This document shows positions 48,780-61,700 of a stretch of DNA of 64,000 nt, piece by piece. Position 1 is the first letter of the stretch. Each line of letters begins with the position of its first letter. The DNA is from Enoplolaimus lenunculus (Eukaryota > Nematoda > Enoplea > Enoplida > Thoracostomopsidae). The position numbers and the translations under genes are program-made. The notes beneath the pieces are model-generated. The model did no database searches. It was not told the origin of the DNA and saw nothing but the letters and a program-made list of their open reading frames with translations. The stretch is taken from assembly GCA_030248215.1 (NCBI GenBank), contig JASANG010003729.1, forward strand, positions 62,001 to 126,000, written 5' to 3'.

Positions 48780-48975
48780 TCCTTTAGGATTAGGCAACGC
48801 TCAGACTTTGGCTTAGGTTTAGAATTATGCTTTTAAGCGTAGGATCTGGAGTTAGTCTTAAATATAGACTGGCGGTGCCTTAAGCTATAAGGTTTAGGTT
48901 TTGACTTAGATCTAGGCTTACACTCATGCTTAGGATTATGCGCTTAGGCATAGGCTATTACTTAAATGTAGGTTT
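48780..48975. repeat. TTAGGC hexamer-rich repeat
   Basis: Degenerate CTTAGG and TTAGGCT words recur through about 190 bp, directly downstream of the complete family E element. There is no clear terminal inversion. It belongs with the dispersed hexamer repeats described for family C. Confidence 0.5.
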
Positions 48976-49697
48976 AGATCTTAGATTTATCATTTCCAAT
49001 CTAACCTCACCAGCGACCGTAATTCCAAAAATCTTATTTATAACGATAACCTAAAATCTCGCTTGTTGCCATATCCAAGTGTCAGGTTTAGCAGTTAGCA
49101 CATTAGCTCTCCCAAAGATGGCCTCGGCACCTTAGTAGGCTTCTCTCGATTGACCCAATGAATGCTTCAAACATTCGTAAAAACGAAACCAAATACTGGT
49201 ATTCCATGCAGAACACAAATTTTTTCGACCAAATTAAGCATAGATATTGTATTGGTCTCAATAATGGCATAATGGGTCCGGGTGAATCACATGGAGCCTA
49301 ATTTTATCGTATGGCGGACTTGCCTTGGCCCTGCCGTATCCCAAAGTGCAAAATCCCATGTGTTACCCCGTCCCGAAATTCCAAACGCCCGTAGTCCTAA
49401 ATATTAAAATTACACCGTCGACCATATCCTAACTTTCGACCATTTACCGAAATCCCACAATCCATCCCTTGACCATATCTCGAAATTCCAAACTCCTGCC
49501 TTCGAACATATCCTAAAATTCCAAAATCCTGCCTTCGACCATATCCAGAAATGTTAAAATCCCGTCCACTACACTGTATCACGTAAATCCCAATATATAT
49601 ACTCCACCTGATGCCTCAAATTCTTATGATACAACGATAAGAATTTGGCACAGCATTGAGGCAACTCGGGACCCGTTATCCATATTTATATACGCAT

Positions 49698-50097
49698 CTG
49701 GTTGTAAACGGGTAGCAAAAAATATTAACGAAACGGATAGCGATAAAATAACGGAAACGAAAAACGAATATTGAAGAATAAAACTTTCAAAAAGGTTATT
49801 TTTCTGCCACCACAATTGAGGCATACAAATATTCACCTGGCTCCGTACAATTTTTATGAAAAAATAGCGGATGCACTGAATTTTTAGATTTTGGATGAAA
49901 TTCGTAACTTTCATTTCACATCGAACAATATGCAGCATATTTGTATATGAAAATTTGCGAGTTATGTACATGATGTTTAACTAATTTTGAGCACAAAAAT
50001 AACAGAATTTCCGGTATACATATTTGTAACGGAAACGGAAATGGACAGAGGTTTTTGCGGGAAACAGAAATAGAAACGGATATCCAGTTACACCCAG
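49698..50097. mobile_element. Family E copy, first of an adjacent pair
   Basis: Starts CTGGTTGTAAACGGGTAGC and ends CCAGTTACACCCAG, with the family interior (TTTTTCTGCCACCACAATTG, TCGAACAATATGCAGCATAT). It ends only a few bases before a second copy at 50102. No clear 8-bp duplication remains. Confidence 0.6.
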
Positions 50098-50101
50098 ATG
50101 C

Positions 50102-50377
50102 CAGGGTGCGAATGGATAGTAAAAATAACGGAAACGAATAGTGATAGATAGAGCGGAATCGGAAAACGGATATTGAAGTATTATAAAAGTTTTAAAGATG
50201 CTTTATTGTTCTACCAACACAATTGAAGCGTACAAATATCAAAAATTGCCGGATATATATTTGATTTATAACTAATTTTGGTCGCAAAAAATAACAGAAT
50301 TTCCGTTATTTCTATAACGGAAACGGAAACGAACGCGAACGCCTATTTTGACCAGACACGGATATTGTTACACCCTG
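50102..50377. mobile_element. Family E copy, shortened, second of an adjacent pair
   Basis: Starts CAGGGTGCGAATGG and ends GTTACACCCTG. The flanks CCAGATGC and CCTGGTGC agree at 6 of 8 positions, consistent with a decayed hAT-type duplication. The middle (AATTTTAAAGAAAAAATGG part) is missing, giving about 276 bp compared with 379 bp for the complete copy. Confidence 0.6.
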
Positions 50378-52344
50378 CCTGGTGCTCATATCTTAAAAGT
50401 TACCAGTGGCGCAACGGCGCAACCAGATTTGGAAGGGGTGGCAGAGTTAGTGGTAGATCCAAAATATCACGTGGGAACAAGAACAAGAATACAGGGGGTA
50501 ACTTATGAGGGAGGAGTCAGTGGCGGATCCAGAAATTTCTGGTGGGGGATGCACACGTGGAAAATGTTAAGTTTTGGCACATGTTCATACATATTTTGAC
50601 GCATATAAAACAACCAAAAGTCACACACACTGGACCTCATATATAACTGTTCCCACCCACTTTACTGAGTAATATCCCAATTTCCCAAAGTCGCAATTTC
50701 CAGGGTAATGTGGGAGTTTCAAACTCGCGAGCGAAGCGAGCAATAAGCCAGACTCATTTTAAAACTTGTCAAAGCACATAGAAAATAAGTAGTGCAAAGT
50801 TTCGGGGCGAAGCCCCTAAACAACTGTGCAATTTTGAGATATCGGAACAAAAATTTGCATTGTAAGTTTGATTTTAACCCTGAAAAAATTACATTCGGCA
50901 GCTGGTGGGAAGTAGTGTAACTTGCGGGTGAATTTATCGAGGGATCGAAAAATATAATGACATAATGTCGCGAGCGGAGGTCGAAACATTGGTGAAACAA
51001 TCAAGAAAATCTCGCAAACAACAAGCCGGCATCATTTTCGTAAATTAAATTATATTACAATTCTTTGGTTTGCCGTGGGTGCAGAAGACCGAATAGATTT
51101 TTAAATATTGCGAGCGCTGTTAATAGTTGCATCAGAGGTAAATAAAACAGCGCCACGAGCGAAATTGTTGAGGCATACCTAACGCAAACGCTCAAAGAAA
51201 CATAACAAATTTTTTCAGAATTTTTTCGGTTATGAGCCAACAGAAGTCGGGGGAGGGGCAGCCACCACCGACCCCCCAAAAGTTGTGATTGTTTATATTA
51301 CTAAATTTTTGAAACCGTAGAAATTGGCTGACATATGATTAGTTGTGTATTCCGTAATTGGAGCTGGACTGAAAAATAAAAACGTATAAATAACGGTCCG
51401 GAAACGGATATTGAGGAAGGTACACTTTGAAGAAGCGGAATAAATATCTGTCATCACTCTTTTTATTCGAGTCACAGTACCAGATTAATAGGATAGATTA
51501 AAATGTCAAATCTGGTTATGATTGATTTTTATATAAATTTACTTCCAAAACCTAAAATACAGGTCTCAATTTCTGAATTTTAAGAGCTGTGGAGCCCACA
51601 CTATTAAACGAGATTATACCATATGCAAAATACCGTGATTTAATAATAGTTTCGGAATTCTTTACGATGGCTTTGTAATTCTTACCAATTTCAAAATAGT
51701 CCTCGAGGGAACTCGACGTTAGTGATCAATGATAGTAAAAAACACGGCTTTATCGTGCATTATACATGTACCGCAAAACATTATTGGCATTGAACTTAAA
51801 TTATTTTACGCGTCGATGCCATCGACATTTAAACGATGATCGAACATCAAATTATAAATTATGAAATGCGCAACAAAACAATCGTTGAAACTGTTTAGTG
51901 GCAACTCGGATTTTGAGCGAAATATTATGCGTTTGAATTTATTCACAATCAGTATAAATATTATATGTTTCCTGGAGGCGTACACTGATAGATCTCTGAG
52001 TCCAGTACCAGCGCTGTTGCATCTTGCCCTGACTTATTTGTGTGACAAGCGGAAATAGGAATGTTTATCCTTCTGGCGCTGTGTGCACAGTTGCTTACAT
52101 TTTAGTACACAAAATTTCAGACATCATACATACTGTGCGTTTTATATTGACAATTTTGTATGTATTGTGAGCAGGGTTTTGCACCGAAAAACAACGGAAA
52201 AACTTTTTCCGGTTTTGTACCGTTTTCTCCGAAGGGGTGAAAAAAGCTTTGATTGGTATTTCACTAGACAGATGTGTTGCTTGTGTTCACTGTAGACGCG
52301 ATAGAGTTGAATTGGAAGCATACACAACTTTTGTGTACCCAACT

Positions 52345-52445
52345 GACAGGGTGCAACCGGGGTCTGCGTCCGTCCCCGGCTTCGGCAAAAAATTGACCTC
52401 CGGCTCCGGTAGTATTTTTGCCGGAGGTTTTGGTAATTGAGGTGG
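52345..52445. mobile_element. Fragment of the second hAT-like MITE family
   Basis: CAGGGTGCAACCGGGGTCTG, followed by CCGGCTCCGG and TTTTTGCCGGAGGTTTTGG, parallels the left part of the complete element at 53894-54195. The right terminus is not obvious; a related GGTTTTGTACCG segment lies to the left near 52200. Confidence 0.45.
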
Positions 52446-52765
52446 TAAAATTTGGTACAGATTTACAAAATTTAGCTGTTTGGCGCGTTTAGTTTCAACT
52501 TTCTGCATAATTTTAAAGAAAAGATTGCCGAGATTTTGAAAAAAAGCGTAAAACCGCACAATTTAACAACACATTCCTGTTATTAGCTAAAATTATCAGA
52601 CTCATTTTAAATATTCAATTTCGCCTCACTTATTGCTGTATATGAAATGTTTGTGAAAACCGGTGCTGGAGAAATGCTTATGAACAGTGCAGATATCGTT
52701 CTACTGTGCAGACATGTATAAGTCTAAATATACGATTGCAACATACGAAAACCCCATATATTATA

Positions 52766-52880
52766 GATGGGCACGACATTGGATACCTGGACATCCGTAT
52801 ATGAAAAATATCTGGATATGTATCTGAAAAGAAATATGTATCCGGATATCTGTATATTCGGATATTCGCCGGAAATCCGA
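52766..52880. repeat. CCGGATATCC-type repeat, family M
   Basis: ATGGGCACGACATTGGATACC, then repeated ATCTGGATATG and ATCCGGATATC words. It shares these with 5650-5725, 32818-32885 (AGTGATGAGCATCGGATATT) and 54420-54547 (AAAACATCCGACACCCATCACT). The last two have mutually inverted borders, suggesting a MITE with ends AGTGATG(A/G)G. Confidence 0.5.
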
Positions 52881-53299
52881 AATGCTATTGTGTAAAAACT
52901 TTTTTGGGATAATTTGCATTGAAATTAGGAGCGCTAAACCAGTCACCCAACGCAAAAAGTGATGCAATTTAACTCCGCGCTTCGCTTCTGTAATGCACAC
53001 CTACTAAAATCGGCATTATGGTCCTATATATTAAGACTAGTGCGATTTCTAAAGATTTGGACCAATATTACTTTGGCAATGTAACAGCCAAAACACATTC
53101 CTAAGTTTAAACCTCCTCAGCGTTACAAACACAAGTGCAAAACAAAGCTTAAACCTAAGCCCACGCAAAAACGGATCCTGAGGGAGAGCGGGGGGAATGT
53201 ACGCCCCCGTCAGAAATTTTTTTGTAATAAAATGGTTAGGTCCCTACCTTACATTTTTCACCCTCAGAAATTTTTGTGATAAAATGATAAAGTCCCTAA

Positions 53300-53640
53300 A
53301 ACGGATAGTAAAAATAACGGAAACAAAAAACGGATATTGAGGTAAAAAATTTCAGATGTTTCATTTTTCTGCGAATGCAACAGGACGTGCAAACGCTCAC
53401 CGGGCTTTCTAAAATTTTAAAGAAAAAATAACGGATGCGTCGAAATTTTTATGATTTTGAATGAATTTCTAATTTTTATTTCATTTCGAACAATTGCGGC
53501 ATATCCGTAATGAAACATTGCAAGATATAATCGTGATTAAGAAATAATGTTGGACGTAAAAATGACAGAATTTCCGTTAATATTTCATAACGGAAACGAA
53601 CACCAAATTTTACCGGAAACGGATATCCGGTTATACCATA
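53300..53640. mobile_element. Family E copy, ends decayed
   Basis: The interior follows the complete copy closely (AACGGATAGTAAAAATAACGG, TCATTTTTCTGCGAATGCAAC, CACCGGGCTTTCTAAAATTT, GAACAATTGCGGCATATCC, CCGGTTATACC), but the CAGGGTG ends have been lost and no duplication is visible. It lies next to family B sequence on both sides (53170-53290 and 53650-53710) and may have inserted into it. Confidence 0.55.
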
Positions 53641-53893
53641 GACCCTTCTGAAATACAATTTCCCCCCTCAGAATATTCCTTGTAAAATAATGATAAAGTC
53701 CCTTCTACAATCACAAGGGCTGTTTGTTTGTACAATTAAGCGCAAGTATATTTCAATGTGGTTCTTTCTTCTTGGAATGTTAAACGACTCGTGTATACAT
53801 AGATCGAGGGATGAGTGACATTTTAATAGTCCCTGCGGCAGTGGTTCAAATCAAACGGAGACAAACTAAAAGAACTCAATTTCAGGTGGCCAA

Positions 53894-54195
53894 CAGGGTA
53901 CAACCAGAGGACTGCCTCCGGCAGAATTTTTACCGGAGGTTCCGGCAGTAAAATATTGCATAATTGATCTGTTTAACGCGTTTCGTTTTACCTGTCACAA
54001 TTGTCAGGAAAGAATATGCGAAATTTCGCAGAAAATTAGCGTGAAAACAACCTAAACAACATATTGCAGACAATGGCTAAAACTAACTAATTAACCATCA
54101 TTTTTACTACCTTATTTCGCGTCACCTCCGGCTCCGGCAAGTTTCGTTGACCTCTGGCTCCGGCTCCGATATTTTTTAACTCCGGTTGCAGCCTA
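53894..54195. mobile_element. Second hAT-like MITE family, 302 bp, 8-bp TSD
   Basis: Starts CAGGGTACAACCAGAGG and ends CTCCGGTTGCAGCCTA, flanked by the perfect 8-bp repeat GTGGCCAA (53886-53893 and 54196-54203). CTCCGGC and GCCGGAGG words repeat near both ends and pair. There is no reading frame. The ends resemble family E (CAGGGT), but the interior is different. Confidence 0.75.
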
Positions 54196-54419
54196 GTGGC
54201 CAACGCAAGTATTTAATAGTCTGTAGCAATCTGCAAAGAAAAATACAAACACTATTGAGGCAGTTGCATAATAGATAACGAATTTTAGAATTGTATCTGT
54301 TTACGTACGCTCATAACAATTAACTGTGGGTCAGGATGTATACATTCTTCAGAACAACAAGTGAAAACGAATGCTTAAGAAACGAAAATTGAAGTTTGGA
54401 AACCCAAAAAACGCAAAAT

Positions 54420-54547
54420 CGAATTCCGGATATCCGGAATCGAAAATTTAATTTCGGATATCCGGAATCGAAAATTTAATTTCGGATATCCGGATCAATA
54501 TCCAGTAAAAATAGCCGGATATGAAAAACATCCGACACCCATCACTA
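54420..54547. repeat. Family M copy, tandem CGGATATCCGG units
   Basis: Three near-identical units (GGATATCCGGAATCGAAAATTTAATTTC) are followed by AGCCGGATATGAAAAACATCCGACACCC and ATCACTAC. Each GGATATCC is a palindrome. The right border is the inverse of the left border of the copy at 32818. Confidence 0.55.
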
Positions 54548-55505
54548 CAATTATACAGCGTTCATTTGCGGGTGATCGACAACAGGATTCCAAACTTTAA
54601 GTAGCACGGTGGCCTGAAATCTGGTAGTTTTAAACTGCTAAAAAGTACATATAGCGTATAATATTTTAACGATAAAAATTTAATTGCCGAACCTTCTATA
54701 AGAATTTTACCGGAGTTGTAAGTAGATTTTCGCAGTAATTACACAAAAACTTAGGTTTCTGCTATGTCGCACGGAAACGATATGTGGTTTTCTCAATTTA
54801 ATGGACATTTTTTACTGTAACACACTAATCTTTCTTGTGAAATGTTGTCTAATGAATATAGGCAGCCAACATGCGTTCGTGAAAGTATTTTGCTACGTCG
54901 CGCCCCATACACGGCCATATACAATTCCGACCTTGCTGCTTGTCACAATTCTTACCCTATAAACCTCACTCATCGCTATAGATCTTAATTTCGCATCCAG
55001 ATACAACCTGCAATCCATTTCTCAAATGCATAGGATATAATGACGCCATACAATTTTTTTCTTTAATTGGACAAAAGCTTGTTGACATGAAGCAACTATA
55101 CGTTTTTATTTTATTCAGATTATCAATAATCCCGCAATTACATCTTACATATAAAAATAAATGCCCGGACCCGGAATGTTTTAAAACAAAAATAAAGATC
55201 CGGAATTTTCCATGAAGCACCCTAAGTTAGCCAGTTTCACGCAACAGACTCAATGTGAATGTGAAATAACTACAGAGCTTCTAGTTACAAAGTAGGCGAT
55301 ACAAAATAACCAGATACCGATTTTCAAAGGGTCGTCAAACATCAAACAGTTGTTACAGCATATGGTTTAATAAAGCGTAAGCCTAAAACTAGGCTTAAAC
55401 ATAAGCACAAGTGCAAGCCTAGCTTTCCTGTCTCTAGATCCCAGTCTCCCAGCAGGCAGGCCCCTATCTATTATAATAACAATGGGCCATTTTTAAATAA
55501 TCTTG

Positions 55506-55785
55506 TTAAAATCGTTTTTCATTCATAGGTGGAGTCCGCCTTCTGGAAGTGCTTCTACTACGGCGTTCATTGCTCGTCGACTGCACGTTACGATGCAACC
55601 CTTGCCTTCGAATATTATTAACAAAGTTGTTGTTGTTATTGTTATTGTAATTATTGTGCACTCTGTTGTCATATGATCTAAAATGTATTGTTTTGCCCTT
55701 AAACTCAAACATAAAACACTGGTTGTTTCTCCATCTCGTACAATAACAGTAGCGATTTCCAATAGGTACAACTACTCTCAGCATA
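55506..55785 (-). CDS. Candidate alternative last exon of VIRMA
   Basis: The acceptor TATACTTCAG at 55786 leads into a frame that stays open for 93 codons and matches the phase left by a perfect GTAAGT donor at 56015-56010. The encoded tail has an Asn run (about residue 48 onwards), then QSTSNERRSRSTSRRRTPP and ends NEKRF. Using it would replace the short ending PQRM-stop. The Arg/Ser-rich end suits an RNA-processing protein, but I know no homologous tail. A second frame of this exon is also open, so coding is not proven. Confidence 0.4.
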
Positions 55786-58700
55786 CTGAAGTATAAAAAG
55801 CAATCGCAAATTAGTTCGCGTCTTCACCGCAGTACGCTTGCAAATCGGCTGATATCAAATTCTAATTGTACGCGTAATATTAAATTGTCTTACGGAAGAA
55901 CTTACTATAACGATTTTAAATTGCACAGCTCCTTGCAGCGGTTAAGATTTACTTCCAGGATCTGACATCTGTGGGTACACCTTCTTTTATAGGCCACAAG
56001 TAAATAACTACTTACATTCTTTGAGGGCGATTATAGCGTCGGATTCCGGGATTATTAAATCCACCACCACCACCGCCACCACCACCGCCGCCGCCACCAC
56101 CACCACCACCACCTCCACTATTGCCACGATTTCCAAAGAAATTACTCGCAAATCCAGGCGAAGGACCGCCACCTGGCCCTCCACGCATGCGATCGCGATA
56201 ATTAATGGCTGGCATTGAATTATGGGTAACCATCGGTCCTTGTGCCCGAATTTTATCGTACATCGAACCTGATCCACGACCTGAATTAACAATGTAAAGA
56301 CAAATTTAATTTACTAAACAGGATCAATACCAAAGTTTTGAAGTTAAGTAAACTTTGTTACCGCATTTTGCGAATTCTGAGTTCGTCTTTTGTAGATGCC
56401 TAAATTCTTGTCTACGTGTTATACGTATTGGTTGATTCAACAAGAATACTAATCACACAAAATTATAAAACTAAACAAACACCCGTTTTGAAAGGAGTAT
56501 GTTTGGCAGACCATGTTTAAAACTGTATGTATAAACAACAAAATCATTTACGATTATCACGCATATGTGGGCCAATATAAGTTGCCGCAAATCGACCTCC
56601 TATTGTGTCTTTTCGCTGGCCATTACCACGCATAAATGCACCAAAATTGCCACGATCATTAAACATGCGCCCACCAAATGCAATATCACGATTACCGCCC
56701 TGAAACAACAAAATATAAAAGTCGTTTCGAATATTCTATTAAATGGCAACAAAGTACGATATTACAATTAATGACTGTGCCGCGAAAGGACAGAATAGTT
56801 TGAAAATCCGCTGTTAGCAGAAAACTTTTAATTGCTATAAACAGTAACTAGGGCGTGAACGGGTAGTAAAAATAACGGAAATTGGTAGCGATCAAAATAG
56901 AAGAAACGGATATTTTTCTGCTAACACAATTGAGACTTGCAAATATTATCCGAGCTTTTTTAAAATTTAGAGAAAAAATAGCGGATCTAGAGAAATTTTA
57001 AAGATTTTGGATAAATTTCCTTATTTTTATTTCATATCGAACAATATTGTAATGAACACTACTTGCTAGAAATTTACGTGATTTATAACTAATAATAAGC
57101 AAATGGCGAGTCTGTGCATAAAAACAGCAGAATTTCGGTTTTCTATAACGGAAACGGACATCGACTTCGAGAGTCCGGTTACACCCTGAAAACACATATC
57201 AGCTAGAGCCAATAACTAGTGATAGTTTAATGTTACAGCACCATGGACTAGAACGATGTACGTGAATTATTTCACTTTGAAACGCTCAACTACTAACATA
57301 CGCTGACAAACGTCTTTGTGAGATATGGTAGTTTTAGCAAAATTATTACAAAAATGACAATTTTTTATTGCATTACTATTTCATTTATACAAACGCAATT
57401 AACTTAGTTTGAAAATTAAGTGTATCACAATATTTTCATTTAACATCAATTGTTTAAAACTAAACAAACCATACCCTATAATGGTTGCCAAAAAACCCAC
57501 GACCGCCTTGCCCAATCTTCTGAGCCATATCCATTACGCCGCCGAATGGTTCTCCTCGAGCACCGAGACCTCCTGATCCTCCTCCTCGTGACTGGCCGCC
57601 TGACAGCTCTGATGGGCCCGGTCCGCCGCTTCCGGCAGGTCCTTTTTCTGAATGTGACTCGAATACGGCGACAAAATCATCAACGTGCATCGACGGAGGT
57701 CGAGACGTATTCGGTGGTCGATTTCTAAATGGATCATGATGTCCACCACGTACCGAATGATGTAACATATTGTGATGATGATGATGATAATGATGATGGT
57801 GATGATATTGAGATCCACCTGCTCCTCCAGCACCGCCGCTAATACCAGCCCGACCTGCGCCGCTGGTACCGCCCATACGTGAATTAAACCCTCTACCACG
57901 CATTGGGGCAACTGAAACCAACTGATACTAAGATTAGTGACGTAGTAAGCAAAATTTGAACTATGGTGCAGGGGCAATACATGGTGGTTTTACGGACTTT
58001 CCCTCCCCAATATTTTGGTATACGTTCCATCAGTATGGCAACAAAAGTTCGGATTCGGCAAAAATTCATGATTCGGATTTGGGATCGGTTGTGAAAAAGC
58101 CGAATATGGTATTGCGTTGATAATCTGGAACAAATTATAGATATAACTGAAAATGCTTTGCTTAGGGCGCACATTGTTGAGCGAGACTCAGAGAAAAAAA
58201 TTGCTTTCAAATATTGTCATGAAGACTATAATCGTCGCAGAAGCTCAATAAACAAAAAACAGGTACTTAAACAAAATTATTACAGCTACAAAACAAACTC
58301 CAACAAGTACATACTGAAGGGTTTCTTTTCTCCTTTCGATGTGTTTATAATCACTGGTTTGTTTTTCCTGCAAAAGAAAACGTTCAAACTATGCTTGTAT
58401 TAATATGTGGTATCACAATGTTTATGATTAAGTTTGCCACACATGAAGCTGAATTTGCAATTACAGTACATATCTAAATTTACTACTTTTGCATTAACGG
58501 AAAAGCACGATCATTTTCAAACATTAGCAAGACTTGGAACTTGTAACATAACCAGGGTGAAATAATAAACAAACCGTCGCCTGCAACGCACATTGCTTTA
58601 ATCATGAAAATAGGGGAACGCATACCTTAATATAGAATGGTGCATACAGAAACATAAGAAAAATTTAGTTCCAACACAAAAGTACATAATTTTGTTGTTT

Positions 58701-61700
58701 TAAATGGAATAAAATTAGCTAGCGTAGTTTATCTATCAGCTCAAAAGTCAACAAAACTCCAATATACCGTTTTTGCCTTCCGCTATCAACAATCCGTTTC
58801 ATAGACAATTTTTCTTTTAATTCTGCATCCAGATTAAAATTCGGGAAAAATTTTGATACCAAATCTTGCATATCCAGTTGAATCTAGAATTTCGAAACTA
58901 ATCTAAGCAAGGTAACTGCAAAAATACACTCATATTTACAGCAACAAAAATTCAAAAACATCAGTACATTAGAAACGATTGAAAATGCAGAACTTCGTTA
59001 CCATCTATTTTAGCAACATTATTGTAACACTAATCGGCCATAATTATTGTTTAGCAATTTCTGAAACTGTAGTTATAAAACCTTTTCTTCCCCAGAACCC
59101 CAGAACATGTCAAAACATCTTTAAATACTTCTGGTTCCGATCAGTTTTAACTAACTTTTAGCTGGGACACCGAATCCTTAAACAACATCACTCAGCTGTT
59201 GCTTAAAAGGCGTACTGTGACCAGTTTGCCTTTTTAACAAATGAGTAGCTAGAATACTACCTCAAAAAATAATGTACTAGCTAATCAAATTTTTATGACA
59301 TTTGCAACAGATGCTATAGACACAGTGTTCCATAAGGAACTATGTTTTATCAGAAAAAGAGCTGATTTTTTTGCAAGAAGCAGATCAGGAACAGGACCTG
59401 AAATTCTAAATAATTTTCATTAGCGAATTAACGTTGGGCTTCTAGAAAACTAGCCAAAACAGGCTTACGCAATTGTTGGACTATTTCACCATTTATTAAT
59501 AAAATTGAACTTATTGCGGAACGCTCATTTCGAAATAACATATTTTACAAAGGCAAAATTCCCAATGTGTTGATTACGTATAATACTATCGTTTCTTGTT
59601 CCAGCTACAGTTACTATACTGAAAACACTGAAGATAATGCGCCGTTCACAATATATGTACGAGTGTTGAACTCAACGAGTATGCAATTTTAAATTTGACT
59701 ACCACTAGCGAACTTTTCACCTTACCAAAATTTCGTTGTTAACCCACCTTAACTCGTGAAAACCAGTCCTAGTTGGACTATGTAACGAGCGAAGCTCGAA
59801 CACACGTAAGCAATTAATCTAATATGCATATTAGTTTTTAGCTATCTATTCATTTATCGGTTTTGGAGGTTTGTAAACAACTTATTTACATTACTCGCAC
59901 TCAAAAACCCTCCCAATAATAGAAATAATTTAAAAAGCCCTCCTTATTTAGACTTATCAATTAAGCAATTATGCAAATTAACTATTAGCTAACAATTCGA
60001 CAATCGGTTGTAAAGGCTTGTAGACATTTTATTCAGATTCGTCGGACCCAAAAACCTTCAGTAACCCTAATAATTATTGAAATAATTAAAAAAATCCTAA
60101 TTTTGTCTTGTCAATAATTAAGGTAATATGCAAATTAGCTATTAGCTAACTATTCAATTATCGGTTTTTGAGGTTTGTAAACAATTTATTCAAAATTCTC
60201 GAATCCAAAAACCATTTAGTGCTGAACTTAGATTGCTTATAATTGTAATAATAAGTGGAATAATGATGTAAAAAGTCATAATTTAGGCTTAACTAATTAT
60301 TCAAATTACTCTGTAGCTAATAAACGGCTTAAAATTTTAAAATCCAAATGCGAGGTTAAAACCCCAGAATAACTGCCTTTCACACCAAAAAAGTTTGTCA
60401 AAATCGGTTCAGCGGTTCCTGAGATTCTTTTCGGACGGACAGGCGAACGGACATCCACCTTTCGAACCCAGAGTACGAAACATAAAACGCTTCGCGAAAT
60501 TTTTCGCTTCGCTCAATAATTACGCTAATATGCAAATTAGCCATTATCTAACTATTCAATTATCGGTTTTGGAGGTTTGTAAACAATTTATACAAAATTC
60601 TCGCATCCCAAAACCCGTTAGTGCTAAAATTAGATTGCTTGTAATTGTAATAATAAGTGAAATAATGTAATAAGTCATAATTTAGGCTTAATTAATTATG
60701 CAAATTACCCTGTAGCTAATAAACGGCTTAAAATTTTAAAATCCCAAAGCGAGGTTAAAACCCCAGGATAACTGGTTTTCAAACAAAAAAGTTTATCAAA
60801 ATCGGTTGAGCGGTTCCTGAGATTCTTTTCGGACGGACAGACGGACTGACATCCACCTTTCGAACCCAGTGTACAAAATATAAAACGCGTTGCGAAACTT
60901 CGAGCTTCGCTCGGAGTTTCGCTTCGCTCAATAAAAATATAGTATGCCTTGTTTGACACGTTTTAAAATAACGTTAACAATAAAAATTGTATGGCGTGGT
61001 TAACGAGTGCACTATTTTAAAATTCCCCACTCGCTGACCACAACACTCATACAAATCTATAGCTGTATAATTCAAAAAAGGTGTAAACGGAACTGAAAAT
61101 GGAGCAAGAGATGGCAATGTTATAGACGTTAGTAAGTATTAAAATGTGCATTTGTTGGCCCAAACTCGCGTATAAATATTTGCCTGTCCGCTAATAAGAC
61201 AATATTGGCACCTTGTCTCGTTCGTGGTCATCTTCCTCGGGATGAATGGTCGACGTTGGCAACCAATAGCTAAAATTCAAACGATCGTCTTCAATGTCTG
61301 AGCTTTGTTGCCACAGTGTTCGATTCGCAAATATTTTGTGCACACTCATTGCTTGTGTCACAGCTGACGGCTCAATTTCTTAAATCAGAAGCACAGTAAA
61401 CAACCAAAAGCGTTATGAAATTACGAACCTATGAAGAATTTGAATGATAATTTGAATTTTTTGCATTATCATATTCCTGGTGCATTGGCGGTCTCGCGCT
61501 TTGTTTAGAGGGCGGCTGCCAACACCGCCTTGCTGCCGTGACACGATCAAGGGGAAAAAATCACAGCGTTAAGCATTTATCTGAGATTAAAAAGAGTTCG
61601 TACAGACATTCTGCTATACTCTCACCCTGTAACACGTAGTCAATCAAGATGCAATACAGACTTCGAAAAAAGTATAGCAACACCAAAAATACTTTAAAGA

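Larger units (their letters stand above)
47870..55505. other. Repeat-rich intergenic region
   Basis: This stretch contains at least four family E copies, one complete member of a second hAT-like family, CCTAAG/TTAGGC blocks (48780-48975, 53095-53165), family B pieces (50518-50560, 53170-53290), CCGGATATCC repeats (52766-52880, 54420-54547) and tandem-like phrases GACCATATCC..AAATTCC near 49370-49570. Between these is AT-rich sequence without recognisable exons. No gene is supported, although upstream exons of the transcript ending at 47482 would be expected here. Confidence 0.55.

Noticed and set aside
57534-57977. Second long minus-strand frame over the VIRMA tail exon
   Set aside because: It is an out-of-frame reading of the Gly/His-rich exon; the other frame carries the conserved NTSRPPSMHVDDFVA motif.
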